Shown here: piece after piece, positions 14,798-43,115 of the stretch
How the letters are laid out: each line of letters begins with the position of its first letter
Position numbering within the stretch: the stretch's first letter is position 1
NCBI GenBank assembly: GCA_054601695.1
Contig: BAAHQB010000076.1
Location: 496,001 to 560,000, forward strand
DNA length: 64,000 bases
Direction: 5' to 3'
Origin: Amorphochlora amoebiformis
Taxonomy: Eukaryota; Cercozoa; Chlorarachniophyceae
Made by a program: the position numbers and the translations under genes
The notes under the pieces: model-generated
What the model was told of the DNA's origin: nothing
The model's input: only the letters and a program-made list of their open reading frames with translations
Databases searched by the model: none

Positions 14798-14986
14798 TTT
14801 AGGCCAGAAGGGAAACGCGGCCACCGGGAGGTAGGACCAGGCACGTCGTCTTTGGCAATGGGACACGCTCTAGTGAGGATTAGAGGGTTCAGTACGTTCC
14901 TTGCGTGACATAGCAGTATATTTATGAACGTCTGCGTGACACTCTGAGCTGTCACTTTAGCTGACACGTGTCGATCGGCAAGAATT
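14798..14986. promoter_or_regulatory. Bidirectional promoter, GH72 / secreted protein
   Basis: A 189-bp spacer lies between divergent start codons at 14797 (minus) and 14987 (plus). It contains no TA arrays and is less AT-rich than the flanking introns. A shared promoter is inferred from the arrangement; no TATA box or named factor site is evident. Confidence 0.5.
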
Positions 14987-15485
14987 ATGGGAACCGGCCG
15001 GCCGCTGCATGCAACCCTGATCGTCAGCGTTGGCCTTATTTGTTTTTCGGCGGCGAATATTCAACTGCGCTCAGCTTCCTATATTCGTGAACATAAGAAC
15101 CCGGGCTTGAGGGGTCGGGCTACGCTCATATCTCGACTCAGGGGAGGGTTCAAGATCGATGAGTGCGATGGTATCCGTTTGGACGAGCGGGATATCGGGT
15201 ATGAGGAGAAGCTAGATGAGTCTGAGAGGGCATACCTGACGAACTGGATGGCCCGGAACCCGTACGGAGGGGACCGAGGTTTAATTTTTGGTGTATTATT
15301 TTTTTTTTGCACCGTTTTGGGGGGGGTTGGAATTGATATTTTCTGTGTTGTCGTTTGGTAATTCAGATCGTATTGACGAGGAGTTCATATCGCATTGGAG
15401 AAGGCTCAAGTTTCAAGAGATGCAGGAGGAGTATGACAAGTACAGGGAGCTAGAACATGCCAATCATGTTTCTTCCGGGTCATAA
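14987..15485 (+). CDS. Short protein with signal peptide, function unknown
   Basis: Two exons, 14987-15278 and 15367-15485, encode 136 aa. Residues 7-24 (LHATLIVSVGLICFSAAN) are a clear signal peptide. A basic stretch rich in Ser, Arg and Leu ends in SRLRGG, and from there the protein is acidic and helical (DERDIGYEEKLDESERAYL, then HWRRLKFQEMQEEYDKYREL). Signal peptide plus basic transit-like region followed by a soluble domain would suit import into a complex plastid, as inferred for SRP54 in this window; plain secretion is the alternative. No family was recognised. The 88-nt intron contains a T9 and a G8 run. Confidence 0.7.
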
Positions 15486-16711
<1,226 letters not shown>

Positions 16712-16787
16712 AGCCGTGGATGCTCCGGCCCTTACTTACGACAAGTTCGAGAAGATTGAAACCGTACTTGCTAAGCAAGAGAAAGAG
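16712..16787 (+). other. Candidate upstream exon (possibly 5' exon of the WD40 gene)
   Basis: A 76-nt island with splice-like borders (ttttcag before, GAG/gtaaaa after) reads [19 protein letters not shown] and continues into a charged helical end. Codon composition is gene-like and contrasts with the surrounding TA arrays. No start codon was found upstream, and the link to the WD40 exons from 21236 is unproven because about 4.4 kb of repeat-rich DNA intervenes. That gap also holds splice-bordered islands at about 17770-17845 and 20425-20447 that I cannot confirm. Confidence 0.4.
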
Positions 16788-17191
16788 GTAAAATCCAACC
16801 CGAACATTATAAATTATATTATATATATATATATATTTATGTAAATATATATATATATATGTATATATAATATATATATATATATATACATATCTATATA
16901 TGTATATATATATATATATATGATAATATACATATATATGTATACGAATGAATGTTGTACACATATATATACATACATACATATATGTGTGTGTGTGTCT
17001 GTATGTGTACATAATACATTTACACACGCATGTGTACATGTATACATGTATAGATGTATATATATGTATAAGTATATGTTTTAAGATATATGTATATGTT
17101 TATGTATATGCATACGTTATGTATATGTATATGTATAGTATATGTGACATGTATATATGTATATCTATATGTATATGTATATGTGACATGT

Positions 17192-17248
<57 letters not shown>

Positions 17249-18117
17249 CGTATATACATATACATACACATACACATACATACATACATGTACACACATT
17301 ATGTTTAAATTTTTATAAATACATACATGCACATAAATAAATAAATATACACACATATATACACATACATATATTTACAATATATACGCTATATATAAAT
17401 ATATGTATATGTAAATGTATATGTATATGTATATGCATATGTATATGTATATGTACATTGTATGTCTCTGTATATGTTTATGTATAAATATATGTATACA
17501 AGTATATATGTATACACACACATATACATACATGTATATGTATAATATATATATATATATGTATGTATATATATAGTGCATAAAAATATATTTATATATT
17601 TAGACAACTAAAAGAATAAATTATATTAAAAAGATTCACACCTACACACCCACTTATACATATACATACATATATATATATATATACATACATACAAAAT
17701 ACTAACCATATGCATACATTTGTATATATTTCTCTGTATACACCCGTAACCTTAATCCTTACCTTACAGTACCGCCTACCCCAATCAATCCGAACCTTAG
17801 GAACAACAAGAAAAGTCCAAATTAAAGCCAGATTCAAGTATATTGGATCACCAGTAATCAATAACCTCAACCCTAACCCTCTTCGGGGTCAATGGTCCTA
17901 GGACTAAGACATGCTGAAAAATCTGATCCTAACCCTCTTCGCACACCCTCTCGAATCCTTAACGTAATTTTTTTCCAATATTCTAGGAGTGTGACTAAAA
18001 TTGCGCAAACACTGTCGAGGGAGATAAAGTAATGTTAACCAATACGTGATGATTATGATGTATGCCTGTATTCTATGTAGTATAATAATATAGGCATACG
18101 TGGCGATTTTGATGTGT

Positions 18118-18152
<35 letters not shown>

Positions 18153-18156
18153 TAAA

Positions 18157-18212
<56 letters not shown>

Positions 18213-18338
18213 TGTATGTATATGTATGTAAGAGGTAAAACCTGGGAATTATGATATCTTAGACCTTTTGGTGTGTATATTCATGTATGGATATATATAT
18301 ACATATATTTATGATATATATATGTATATAATATATAT

Positions 18339-18405
<67 letters not shown>

Positions 18406-18640
18406 CATACGCGATAATTATGATAACTTAGTGATACATGTGATGTGTATACATATATATATATATTATATACTCTTATATATATATATGTATTGCGTAT
18501 GAACATATATATATATATATTATATATACATATATATGTATAAATATAATATATATATATATACATAATATATATATTATATATACATTACATATAATAT
18601 ATATATTATATATATATTATATATATATATATGTATATAG

Positions 18641-18673
<33 letters not shown>

Positions 18674-18977
18674 TACATAATATCAATAAAATTGAAAACA
18701 ACAATAATAATAGATAATAGATAATAATAATAACAATAATAACAATAATAATAATACCAATAATTAACACTATATGACTCTTATTTCTAATTATGATATC
18801 GAACTGTAAAGGACAGCGCGTACTATTAATACGACGGTGCATGAGTTTTACCAGGTGATATAGTTCAATATGTACATACGAGTGTTTGGAGGATATATGT
18901 GTATAATGATATAATTATATATATATATATATATGTATATATATAAATACAAATATGCGTATATGTATATATATATA

Positions 18978-19010
<33 letters not shown>

Positions 19011-19237
19011 GTGTGTGTATATATGTGTGTAAATATTATGTGTGTGTATATATGTGTGTAAATATTATGTGTGTGTATATATACACATATATATTTTATG
19101 CATATACATATTATATGCATGTATGTAAAACATATGTGTATAAACATACCCACCAATCCTAAACCACATATATACACACACATAAATATATATATATATA
19201 TAATATTATATATATGTGTTATATATATATATATAAT

Positions 19238-19332
<95 letters not shown>

Positions 19333-19695
19333 AAATATATATATATACATGGATTTTAACATTGCTTGAGAGCATGAATACTGTGCGTGTAAATATGCAC
19401 ATCAGCGTTTACGGTGTATGTGAGCATCTAAAATGGCTGAATAAAAATGTATCTAGGTGTTTCATATATATATACATATATATTGTATATATAGTTACAT
19501 ATTATATATATATATATATATGTATATACATTTAAATATATATTTATGTATATATATATATATATATATGTATACATACATACAAAAACATATGTATATA
19601 TATATATATATGTATATACATGCAATACAAATGACTAAGTAGTTAATATTCTCGTCTTATTTATCTCAAGTTTTCATTCTATGTATCATATCATT

Positions 19696-19750
<55 letters not shown>

Positions 19751-19771
19751 TGTACACACACATATATATAT

Positions 19772-19822
<51 letters not shown>

Positions 19823-19975
19823 TGCATATATAACTATAATATATATATATATATATTATATGTATATATATATATGTATTACACACATGTATATATATAT
19901 GTATGTATATATATCTATATTCCATATATATATATATTTATATATGTATATATTCTATACACACACACACACACA

Positions 19976-20014
<39 letters not shown>

Positions 20015-20466
20015 TATGCAATAGGTTGTAAACCTATAAAGGATTCTCTCATTATCTGATAATTGTAATCATGATATATATGTATATAATATATATATTA
20101 TAGATATGTCGATATATATATATATATATATATATAAATAATATAGATATGTATATACATATATATATATATATATAAGATTTGAATATGTGTAAATAAA
20201 ATACACACACACACAGACATATATATATATATATATATATCAATATATATATATATATATGTATGTATATATGTATCAATATGTACATGTACATGTACAT
20301 ATACATATACATACATCAACATATACACATATATATATGTACATGTGTATATATTATACATGTATAATACCAATAAATTATGCATAATCAGATAAATGAG
20401 ACGAGAAAATTCAATTGCTCAGTCAATTGCATCGCGTATCGACCAGGTATCTTATGTATATTAATA

Positions 20467-20505
<39 letters not shown>

Positions 20506-20674
20506 TTATGTAGTAAATACGTAACAAATATATATATATATATATAGATATATATATATATATTTAAATATTTATATATCATATTATTTTTTGTTATTTA
20601 TGACAAGTATACAAATACACACACACACATATATATATATATATGTATATATATATATGTGTGTATATATGTAT

Positions 20675-20738
<64 letters not shown>

Positions 20739-20740
20739 GT

Positions 20741-20772
<32 letters not shown>

Positions 20773-20851
20773 GTATATGGCCTGTCGTACACAATAAACA
20801 CAGCTATCCAAACACATCCAGACTTATATATATATATATATATTGTGTTAC

Positions 20852-20906
<55 letters not shown>

Positions 20907-20912
20907 TTTACA

Positions 20913-20957
<45 letters not shown>

Positions 20958-21165
20958 TATATAACAGGATGGTATGAATACGTATTAAATATTATATATG
21001 TATACTATATATATATATATATATCTATATATATATATGTACATTTACATATAAATACATATATATATATATATATACATTCACATGTAAGGATATATAT
21101 ATATATATATACATATATATACATATATTATATATATATATATATATATATGCACTTACATGTAA

Positions 21166-21209
<44 letters not shown>

Positions 21210-21235
21210 CATATATATACATATATATATTGCAG
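16788..21235. repeat. TA/TATATG/CA repeat-dominated stretch before the WD40 exons
   Basis: The stretch is filled with (TA)n, a (TATATG)n block at about 17100-17250 and again at 17400-17455, (CA)n tracts and an (AAT)-type patch at 18700-18770. Around 17740-17940 there are degenerate CCCTAA-like phrases. Between about 18040 and 18450 three or four diverged copies of a phrase like cgtgatgattatgatg occur. This is probably intronic or upstream DNA of the WD40 gene. Confidence 0.5.
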
Positions 21236-34537
<13,302 letters not shown>

Positions 34538-34736
34538 GGTAGATTTCGGCCTACTGGCCATCTGGTCTGTGATTGCTTGGTTTTTGTGCTTTTACGTGAG
34601 TTTGGGTGTGCTATTATAACGACATAAGTTTGATTTTGGTTGAGCATTGTTATGTGTACGTATGTGTATGCGTAAATATATATACACACATATATATATA
34701 TAATATGTATATATAGATATGTATGTGTATGTATAC

Positions 34737-34772
<36 letters not shown>

Positions 34773-36140
34773 GTGTGTGTATATACACATATGTTTTTAT
34801 GATATACATGTATGTGGTACAAACATGTGAAATGTATAGATTATAAACATATTCATACTTTTATATAAATATGTAATCCATATATAATATGAGATGAAGA
34901 TGTGTACTAAAATATATATATATGCATAATATTATGTAGACGTGATATATACATATATATACATATATATTTATATATATGTATGTATCTATGTATACGT
35001 ATATGTTATATGTATGGTATAAACAAGTAAGATTTAGAATTATACGGTACAACCTATGTTATAAATCTTAACTTCCTCATTTTTTTAAATCTGATGAATT
35101 GTGGTATTACATGCGAATTGTTATGATATCACACACACGTGTAGAAATATATACATACATGAATATATAGAATATATATATATATACATATGTTATATAT
35201 ATATATATGTACATATATATATATATATATATATAATATATATGCATGTAATACATGATGCACAGTAGACTAGATGGGCCCTTTCGTTACAATGTACATG
35301 TGACACATCTGCCATAGAGGTGACACGTGTGACGCTTGCCATACGTGGCCACATTTGGCACTAACGACGTGTATACCTAAATGCTACACCAGTTTCTTGT
35401 AGCTCTTACAGCTTATAATCATCATCAGCAGTTAAGCTAGTTACGGGCCAATCTCGTGGAATAGCCTAGATAATCTAGATAATTATTATGACGTTGAAGA
35501 CTTTATGGTAAAAGAATTAACTAAGTTTAACTTACACCAAACTAGCAAATTATTATACTGCTCTAGTTGTGTCTACATTGTAACCGTGGCAGATATGTAT
35601 CAGATATCAGATAACATGTGTTCCTGGTTATCATATGAATCACATTGTTATCGTCCAAGATAATATTGCATACATCATACATCTAGTACATGTGATAATA
35701 ATACTAGTAATTATTAGAATTAATTCTAGTAATTATAACTAGATTAATTGAGTCTGACTAAGTCTAGTAAGTCTAGAAGTATGAATATGATACGGAATTA
35801 ATATCCAGAATCTAGAGAATATGTGTCAGTCATAGGATAATTGAAGTACTTTAGGTACTAGTTGTGAGATCTAGACTATGGTTACTGGTGGAATATTATT
35901 ATCATAACACGTACCTAGCGTAGGTACCCTAGGTACCGTATCATCGGATATACACTAGTACTTTAGTACATGTCTAGAATGTACCGTGGGTACTAAATTA
36001 TGATTTCTCTAACGTGGAGTAGATGTATGAATTTGGTGTTGTCTGGGTTGGATCATATTTCTAGTATTTAGTTGTGATACTGCATGATATCATTATCTAG
36101 ATTACATATATGGTATATGTGTGTATGTATGTATGTATGA

Positions 36141-36171
<31 letters not shown>

Positions 36172-36270
36172 CAGTTGTGTGTTTGCGTGTGTGTATGTGT
36201 ATATACTGGTCTATTTTTTAGTTGTAATACATATACCATAGTATAATTCTACATATATATATATATATAT

Positions 36271-36310
<40 letters not shown>

Positions 36311-36426
36311 GTCAGTATGCAGGAAAAGGGATGGAAATGACGATGTTGATGACAATTCACAATGTTCAAATCTTGACTCACTCACGCACACTGCGTCGCA
36401 CAGAATGGGACGTACACTGGCCTTCA
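34538..36426. other. Convergent intergenic region, CTAG-rich in its right half
   Basis: Between the WD40 stop (plus) and the SH3-MARVEL stop (minus). 34670-35260 is TA-rich. 35280-36110 is complex AT-rich sequence with no open frame of interest but about 20 CTAG tetramers in about 720 bp (35430-36110), often as TCTAGA or ACTAGT. Confidence 0.6.
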
Positions 36427-37810
36427 TTACGCCAACTCCACAGCTCCCGGTTCGACTCGAGGCTCCTTGTAAAGCCTCCATGAGATGATAGAGTTTGCAA
36501 CAAGAAGCAGAAAGGCAAAGAAAGCGAATACCTATAGCAAAGATTTCTGGCTTCAGACAAGATGAATACCAATCAAAACCAATTTCTACCCAGCCCAGAC
36601 GAAAACTAAAGACCAAACCCTAACCTTAACCTAAAAGAGGGGAGTCATGAAGGGGAGGGAAAAATGGGATAGATTGCATATGAGAGAAGGAGAAAGAAAG
36701 AATGAGAGAGAGGGAGACAGGAAAGGGAAGAGGGAGTAATGGAGAGCGAGAGAGAGAAGGGAGGGAGAAAAGTGAGTAGGAGAGACAGGAAAGGGAAAGA
36801 GGGAGTAGTGGGGCAAGAGAGGAGAAGGGAGGGAGAAAAGTGAGTAGGGGAGAGCTATAGAGTGAGAGACAGAGAGCAGAGGGAGACAGAGGGAGAGACA
36901 GGAGGTATGACCCCGGCAATCTTGGCCTTTGTAGTGTTGTCAAGAGATTGGGATCTATTGATGGCCGCAATTAAAGCTGAGAGTAGTAGCACGGCGAACA
37001 GCGTGTCGAGTGCGGCTTCCTGGCAAATAAATTCTGATCTCAAATATACATACTGATACGTATCAGGTTCACTAACCACGAAATGGAAGGGATTCTTGCC
37101 AATACAAAAGAATCTGCTCCATCGCGCTTCGACGTTGAAAATATAGCAGATTATGATGGCGATGACGTAAACAAAAACTAACGCTCCAATGCCTACAAGA
37201 GCTCGAAACTCCGAGTGTTCCGCGTAACTGTCTTGGTCAGCCCCGACAGCAAAGCTAATTATCACGCTCAGCTAGTATGGACAAGTGTCAGGATAGCACA
37301 AATACAAGAAAGAATGGTTGGAGCACCGTCTGGCTGATACGAATAATCATCCGAAGCCTTCGATCCCGGAAAGTGCTAACGAACGCACTAGAAAAGGCAG
37401 CCTCGTCGACGACTGCCCCCTTATTCGTCTTTCGAGCACCCTGCACTCCCTCGTTGTCTCTGTGACTGTCCGTGTGTTCCTAGATGAGGTGAACGTGAGA
37501 CGGGAATGTGGAAACAAATCAATATTACACCTCATCTACTTGAACAAAATTGCTGGGGAAGTTTCCAACACGAATTTGACCATCTTCACCCTGTCAATTA
37601 TCACGTAGTTGAGCTTCAAGTCGTAAGCAAGATAAAATTCTACACCTTGATCTCGCCTGTCCACCATCCGGTCTGATGTTTCTCCAACACTTTGATCCTA
37701 TCACCCTGGCGGAAGGAAATTTCGTCCGGATGCTGCCTCTCATAAGCATATACGGCTGTCACGTATGCTACAGCCTCGCCACTCGTCTTCGTGTCAGCGT
37801 TCTCACTCAT
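36427..37810 (-). CDS. SH3 domain plus four-TM MARVEL-like membrane protein
   Basis: Six exons (37810-37646, 37590-37531, 37479-37327, 37271-37077, 37019-36912, 36531-36427) join in phase to about 261 aa. Residues 14-75 are a typical SH3 domain: AVYAYERQHPDEISFRQGD, then the GWWTGE Trp pair and VGNFPSNFVQVDE, so the proline-peptide-binding aromatic and PSNF residues are present. After a polar linker come four hydrophobic helices: around IIRISQTLSVIISFAVGA, LVGIGALVFVYVIAIIICYI, LDTLFAVLLLSALIAAI and VFAFFAFLLLVANSIISW. That layout is MARVEL/synaptogyrin-like. The order SH3 then four TM is the reverse of fungal Sho1 (four TM then SH3). Four introns are 51-57 nt; the last (36532-36911) is 380 nt and contains a 68-bp tandem duplication of purine-rich sequence. 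It is divergent from the DUF2009 gene with 150 bp between start codons. Confidence 0.8.
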
Positions 37811-37960
37811 AGCGTTCTGATCTCAGGTTGTCGGTCCTGTCGGGTCCTCCAGGACTCGTCCTCCACAACGTGGGGATCCCCGCGTACTGGCTCTAAGATT
37901 GCACGGTATTACCCGTAATCCCGGCGAGATTTGAGACGTAGACTCCTTAAATCTCAAATC
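37811..37960. promoter_or_regulatory. Bidirectional promoter, SH3-MARVEL / DUF2009
   Basis: Only 150 bp separates the two divergent ATGs (37810 minus, 37961 plus). It has no microsatellite and a balanced base composition. The promoter role is inferred from the arrangement. Confidence 0.5.
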
Positions 37961-39571
37961 ATGGACAACCAGCAGACAAAAGATGCCCGCGGAAAACTAG
38001 CCCTCAGGTATCTCACACTGTAGATGTTGTGGTTCCTCTTCCCATCTAATCGCTGTGTATTTCTAGAGATATCCTTCACGGAGATGTCGACCTGAAAGAG
38101 AACGACAAAAAAGATGAGACGGAAAATACGGATATTCAGAAGATCGCCAGTGGCCAGATGTCCCAGGAGCTCTCAAAGGAGGATATAAAGACCCTTGAAT
38201 CTCGTCTACGCCAAATAAAAGAGCGTTGGGAGAAAGAGCGGTTGAACTACGAAGCCACGGCTCGAGAATTGAAGAATCAAATCGACTTCGCGAAGCGTGA
38301 CGCAGAGGAGCAGAAGAAAACGGAGAAGAAAAATGAGCAGCTCAAGGACGGGGAAACCAAGGATGTGGATCTCGACGAGGAAAACAAAGCAGTCGAATTA
38401 TTAGACGAACAACTACTCGAGAGATCTCCGTTCATACCGCTGAGGCTTACTCTCGACGAGCGCAAGTATCTTCGACTGGTCACTGCAGCTCTCGAAGTTT
38501 CCGAGTATACGGACCGCGTGGACGTTGCGAGGTTTGTTGGCAAGGCAAAGCGTATCCACAAGCAACTGAAGGAGATCTGCGCAATCCTGTCCGGCCTCCT
38601 CGTCGCGTGCGACTACAAGGCGGGTCAGAAACTCGTGGCCAACGACGAATTCAGTGACAACGAGGAGTTCTTCCAATACATGTTCGAGCTTGGTCGACGA
38701 TACAAAATTCTCAATCCTGAACGTATGCGATCCGCATACGGGAAACTCATCTACCTTCTCCAAGACTCGCAGCAACCAGACATCAAAGAGATGATGGAAT
38801 TCAGCCTGGTTAGACCCATAAAGTCTGTCCACCGTTTTTTGGATGAGAAAAAAATGCTGTTTATGCTAAAAGACCCACTCTTGCACGCGGCTACTCGTGT
38901 GATACCAGACAAGGGAAGGTCTCGCGCGGACGTCCAGTATGATCTACAGAAGAAAAGGCGAGCTTACAACAGAGTGAAGGATAAGTACGTCGGTCAAGGC
39001 GGGATGAGCGAGCAACACGTCGAGCTGGTGATGGGGTCGATAGCTGACAACAATTACTTCTTGAAGTTCAATCGAGACCCCTGCGATGAGATGATTAATT
39101 TCCTGCGATCGAAGTATGACCCCGACAACCCAGGGAAATATTCCCTGGCCATCGGTTGCGGGACGGGAGGTGCTAGACTGACGCACAATCACAAGACCCA
39201 GTACCTCTATGTCCTGCAAACTCTGTTGCTTTGGCGAGATATCCTGCACGATTTTTATCGCTTATGGTTCCTGGCAGAGGAGGACCTGCTCAATCCTGAT
39301 AATTTCTACCGCCTGAGAAATACGGGTCAGGGCCTTAACCGTATTCAATCATCTCCCAATATCGCCAGGGAAATGCAGCGAGTCATCTACCGCGCTCGCA
39401 ACAAAGTCGGCCAATGGATAGGATCCAGCGTGGTTCACCTAGGAGATCATAACGTTCCGAACGCCTTCATGTTCATCGACAAGTACACCCAAGTCTCACG
39501 AATCCTCAATCCAATCTGCATAACGCTGAGACGGCTGGAGGAGGTTTACCCTAATCAACCCGATACCTTTT

Positions 39572-39620
<49 letters not shown>

Positions 39621-39720
39621 TATAGTGCGTATATGTTTACATGTAAGTATAAAAAGCGTACTACATACATCCATATATATATATATGTGTATATATGTAT
39701 ATATATATATATGTATATAT

Positions 39721-39789
<69 letters not shown>

Positions 39790-39864
39790 GCATTTTATAC
39801 TTACATGTAAACATATACACACTATATATAAACCTTTTACATATATATATATATATATATGTAC

Positions 39865-39895
<31 letters not shown>

Positions 39896-40015
39896 TATTT
39901 ATATATACATATATATAGTGTATATGTTTACATGTAAGTATAAAATACGTACATAGGTATATATATATATATATAGATATATATTATACATATACATATA
40001 TATATATATATATTA

Positions 40016-40046
<31 letters not shown>

Positions 40047-40055
40047 CATATGTAC

Positions 40056-40093
<38 letters not shown>

Positions 40094-40096
40094 GTA

Positions 40097-40133
<37 letters not shown>

Positions 40134-40182
40134 TATGTGAATATATATCTAAAAATATTTGTAATGTATATAGATATCATAT

Positions 40183-40220
<38 letters not shown>

Positions 40221-40352
40221 CCATATATGTTGTATACGGTATACAATCTGTTTATTTTTGTACATATAATACATATATGTGTGTGTGCAATATATATATA
40301 TATATACATACATATATATGTATATTTATGTACAAACGCACACATATATATA

Positions 40353-40391
<39 letters not shown>

Positions 40392-40687
40392 TATATATAT
40401 ATATATTAATAAACTTGAAACCGATGCACAACAAAAAAAAACCTGTGTAAGCGTTACTTGAAACGTATTCTCTTCTGTGTTACATACATATATAGGTATG
40501 TGTATATATATGTATGTATGTGTATATTACACGCACATATGTACATGTATGTATATTATATGTATGTGTAAATAAAAAATATTTTAGGTACAAACACATA
40601 GATACACATATAATATACATATATATTACATATATATATATATATATATACATATACACACACACACATATATATGTATATGTATGT

Positions 40688-40724
<37 letters not shown>

Positions 40725-41120
40725 GTATGTATATGATGTGTGTATATATATAAATATATACACATAAGGTGAAATCTCATAAACAATACCGCTAAACATC
40801 CGATGATCTGTTTTTCGTTTAAGCACGGGTAACCCCTAACCCCAACCCCAACACGAATCCAGGTTCTTTCCGAGAAGCCAGGCTTAGATAAGTATGTAAA
40901 GGACACCTTCGGCGGATGTGATGAGCTAAGAATGAGAGTTCTCACTGACTTCTTTCGTCATGGATTTGACGGTAGTGGAGCCGACAATTTTTTCGACGCA
41001 GGGTCTTGTATCGACGGTCGCCTAACTTCCGCCTGGAATTGGTGCAGTCTGATACACAAAAAATCATATTATCCCATCTTCCAAATGACAGGCTTCGCCT
41101 CCTTCGATGGGCAATTTTAG
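37961..41120 (+). CDS. DUF2009/UPF0652 family protein
   Basis: Three exons, 37961-38007, 38067-39543 and 40863-41120, give 593 aa. The family is widespread in eukaryotes but has no settled function. Diagnostic stretches are [39 protein letters not shown] and, in the last exon, [20 protein letters not shown] followed by RLTSAWNWC and a GFASFDGQF end. The N-terminal 90 residues are charged and coiled-coil-like. The donor is placed at GAG/gtttac (39544) because this joins LRRLEE to [12 protein letters not shown] in frame, as the family requires; reading through gives only TA-encoded Tyr/Ile. Intron 1 is 59 nt, whereas intron 2 is 1319 nt, TA-filled and ends in a short CCCTAA/CCCCAA patch before the acceptor. 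Confidence 0.9.
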
Positions 41121-41756
41121 ACTAGTAGTTAAATCATGAGCGTCTTGAAATTTGAATCTTTGAAATCGATCCGATGATCACGTACTGTTGAGCTTTCAAT
41201 ATATTTAGTTGCACTGATACGGTCTTACTAATTGAATAGAGGATACCATAGCTATACCTAGATCGGTTTATCTACTGAGTCTGATACCAGCCGCTATTTC
41301 AAAGTTTATCGCGCATTCACATATATATTTACATATATCATGATATATATGTATATATATATATGTGTATTAGTAATAAATGTATATAATAGCATAATAT
41401 TACAATTTTTACATATTTACTCTCTGAATAAAACTCCATTTATGTGCATCCACAAACCACAAATCGAAATCAGACCTTAAACAGGCTTTCTAAATTGTTG
41501 TTAACTTGTCAGAAGGGCACCGGAGCTCGCCCTGCGCAGGTCAATCAATATGAAAAAGATATCAAAGTACAGATATCTGGATATTAAACTCATATTTAAC
41601 ATAGCTAAAAATCTAGAAATTTAGTCTTTAAAAGGGAATCTAATATGTTATTTTTCATTAGAGGGTCACCTCGGGGAATTGAAATTGATACATCTCTCAT
41701 ATGGGCACGGTAACGCAACGACATATTTCGCAGTTCAACGCTTCTGTAGCATCAAT
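41121..41756. other. Intergenic region, DUF2009 to ankyrin gene
   Basis: AT-rich complex sequence with one short TA/ATGT patch at 41320-41370. An upstream in-frame ATG at 41679 would extend the ankyrin protein by 26 residues. No RNA gene or other feature is seen. Confidence 0.5.
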
Positions 41757-42611
41757 ATGGGATCCAAACAATCTTCCACAAAGCTGCAGCAACTCGTGAA
41801 CGATGGAGACGTGTTAGGGGTGAGAAACGAGCTCTCGCTTTGCCCAACTCCCTCAAACGTTCATCGATCCTTTCGCACTGCAGTGAAGTCCATGAACCTG
41901 CAAATTATTTCTGAGTTTGTTGGCTCCAAGGCTGTAACTGATCATGTGATCCGAAAATGCCTACTGCATAGTTTGGCCCCCGTCGGTGTCGAAGAATCAC
42001 TCTGGCTGCCGATTCAATACTCCAGGAGAACTGAGCTGGAGCTAACATCCACAATTTGCTATCTCGCAAGCCTTGTGAACTCGGTTGACGATAAGGATCG
42101 TCATGGCTACACAATCCTTCTTAGAGCGTGCTACTGGGGCATTACAGAGCTTGTTCGGTACCTCGTCGAGCGGACCGGCGCCGATCCACACCTTACTACT
42201 AAAATCGGCAGAACTGCGTTGATGCTTGCCGTTAACTCGGGAAACCTAAAACTTGTTCGCTACCTCGTCGAAATCAAAAAGCTCAACGTCGACGCGCAAG
42301 CTACTAATGGTTCCACAGCGCTCATGATCGCCATCATCCAACGTCAGTATGAAATCATCGCATACCTTTCTCGAGAAGCGAATGCCGACTTGGGTTTAAA
42401 GGGCAAGATCATTCCCAGCGTGGTGTTTTCAAAGAGGAAGACGGCGCTGGATTACGCCGAATATGTGATGGATGAAAAGATCCTTGATATCCTAAGAAAG
42501 AGATCCATCACCAAGTTAGCTGCGTCTGAAGACGAACTGGCAAACCAAAAAAGAGAGTTAAAGCCCTTATATAGAGAGACTCCGGGTCTCAGAGCTAGTT
42601 GGGTCAGTTAA
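41757..42611 (+). CDS. Ankyrin-repeat protein with N-myristoylation-type start
   Basis: A single-exon frame of 284 aa runs from ATG 41757. I chose this start over the in-frame ATG at 41679 because it opens MGSKQSSTK, which matches the N-myristoylation consensus (Gly2, Ser6, basic following residues), whereas the longer form adds an unremarkable 26 residues. Ankyrin helices are visible from about residue 116: GYTILLRACYWGITELVRYL, then GRTALMLAVNSGNLKLVRYL, GSTALMIAIIQRQYEIIAYL and KTALDYAEYVMDEKILDIL, about four repeats, with a charged C-terminal tail. The likely role is a membrane-tethered protein-binding scaffold; the partner is unknown. Lack of introns is unusual for this window. Confidence 0.8.
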   Translation: MGSKQSSTKLQQLVNDGDVLGVRNELSLCPTPSNVHRSFRTAVKSMNLQIISEFVGSKAVTDHVIRKCLLHSLAPVGVEESLWLPIQYSRRTELELTSTICYLASLVNSVDDKDRHGYTILLRACYWGITELVRYLVERTGADPHLTTKIGRTALMLAVNSGNLKLVRYLVEIKKLNVDAQATNGSTALMIAIIQRQYEIIAYLSREANADLGLKGKIIPSVVFSKRKTALDYAEYVMDEKILDILRKRSITKLAASEDELANQKRELKPLYRETPGLRASWVS

Positions 42612-42996
42612 CGTTTTATATCATGTTGTTGTATAAATTTGGTCCTCATCACAAGTCACATTTCAGCCTCTCAACTTAAACGCAAATTCCAATGTATAGA
42701 ATGCAATTGTACTAGTTGTACATATACACTGTGTATCATTCATGAATATTGTTCGTGTGGGTACGGTGATCATGACATGATTTATACCATATACGTTTGA
42801 CCATAGTACACTATGATGCATGATCATGCATATAGTGCATGTATACCGTGACAATGATCGACATATTAATTATGATTGTTTCAAAGATCATACATATACA
42901 ACATTAGAGAAATATAATATATATATGTATATGTATATACATATATATATAAATATATACTATATATATACAATATTATATATATATATATATATA

Positions 42997-43031
<35 letters not shown>

Positions 43032-43069
43032 CTATGCAAGTATGATACATGTATACCATGTTTTATATG

Positions 43070-43115
<46 letters not shown>

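Noticed and set aside
17770-17845. Splice-bordered frame reading YRLPQSIRTLGTTRKVQ
   Set aside because: It sits in degenerate CCCTAA-like sequence, has no recognisable domain and its phase cannot be tied to neighbouring exons.
37676-37918. Plus-strand open frame opposite the SH3 exon
   Set aside because: It is a shadow of the minus-strand SH3 coding exon; only the minus strand gives a recognisable domain.
39544-39810. Extension of the DUF2009 frame into Tyr/Ile-rich sequence to 39810
   Set aside because: The frame leaves the conserved family after LRRLEE and enters a TA array; the conserved C-terminus resumes in phase at 40863.
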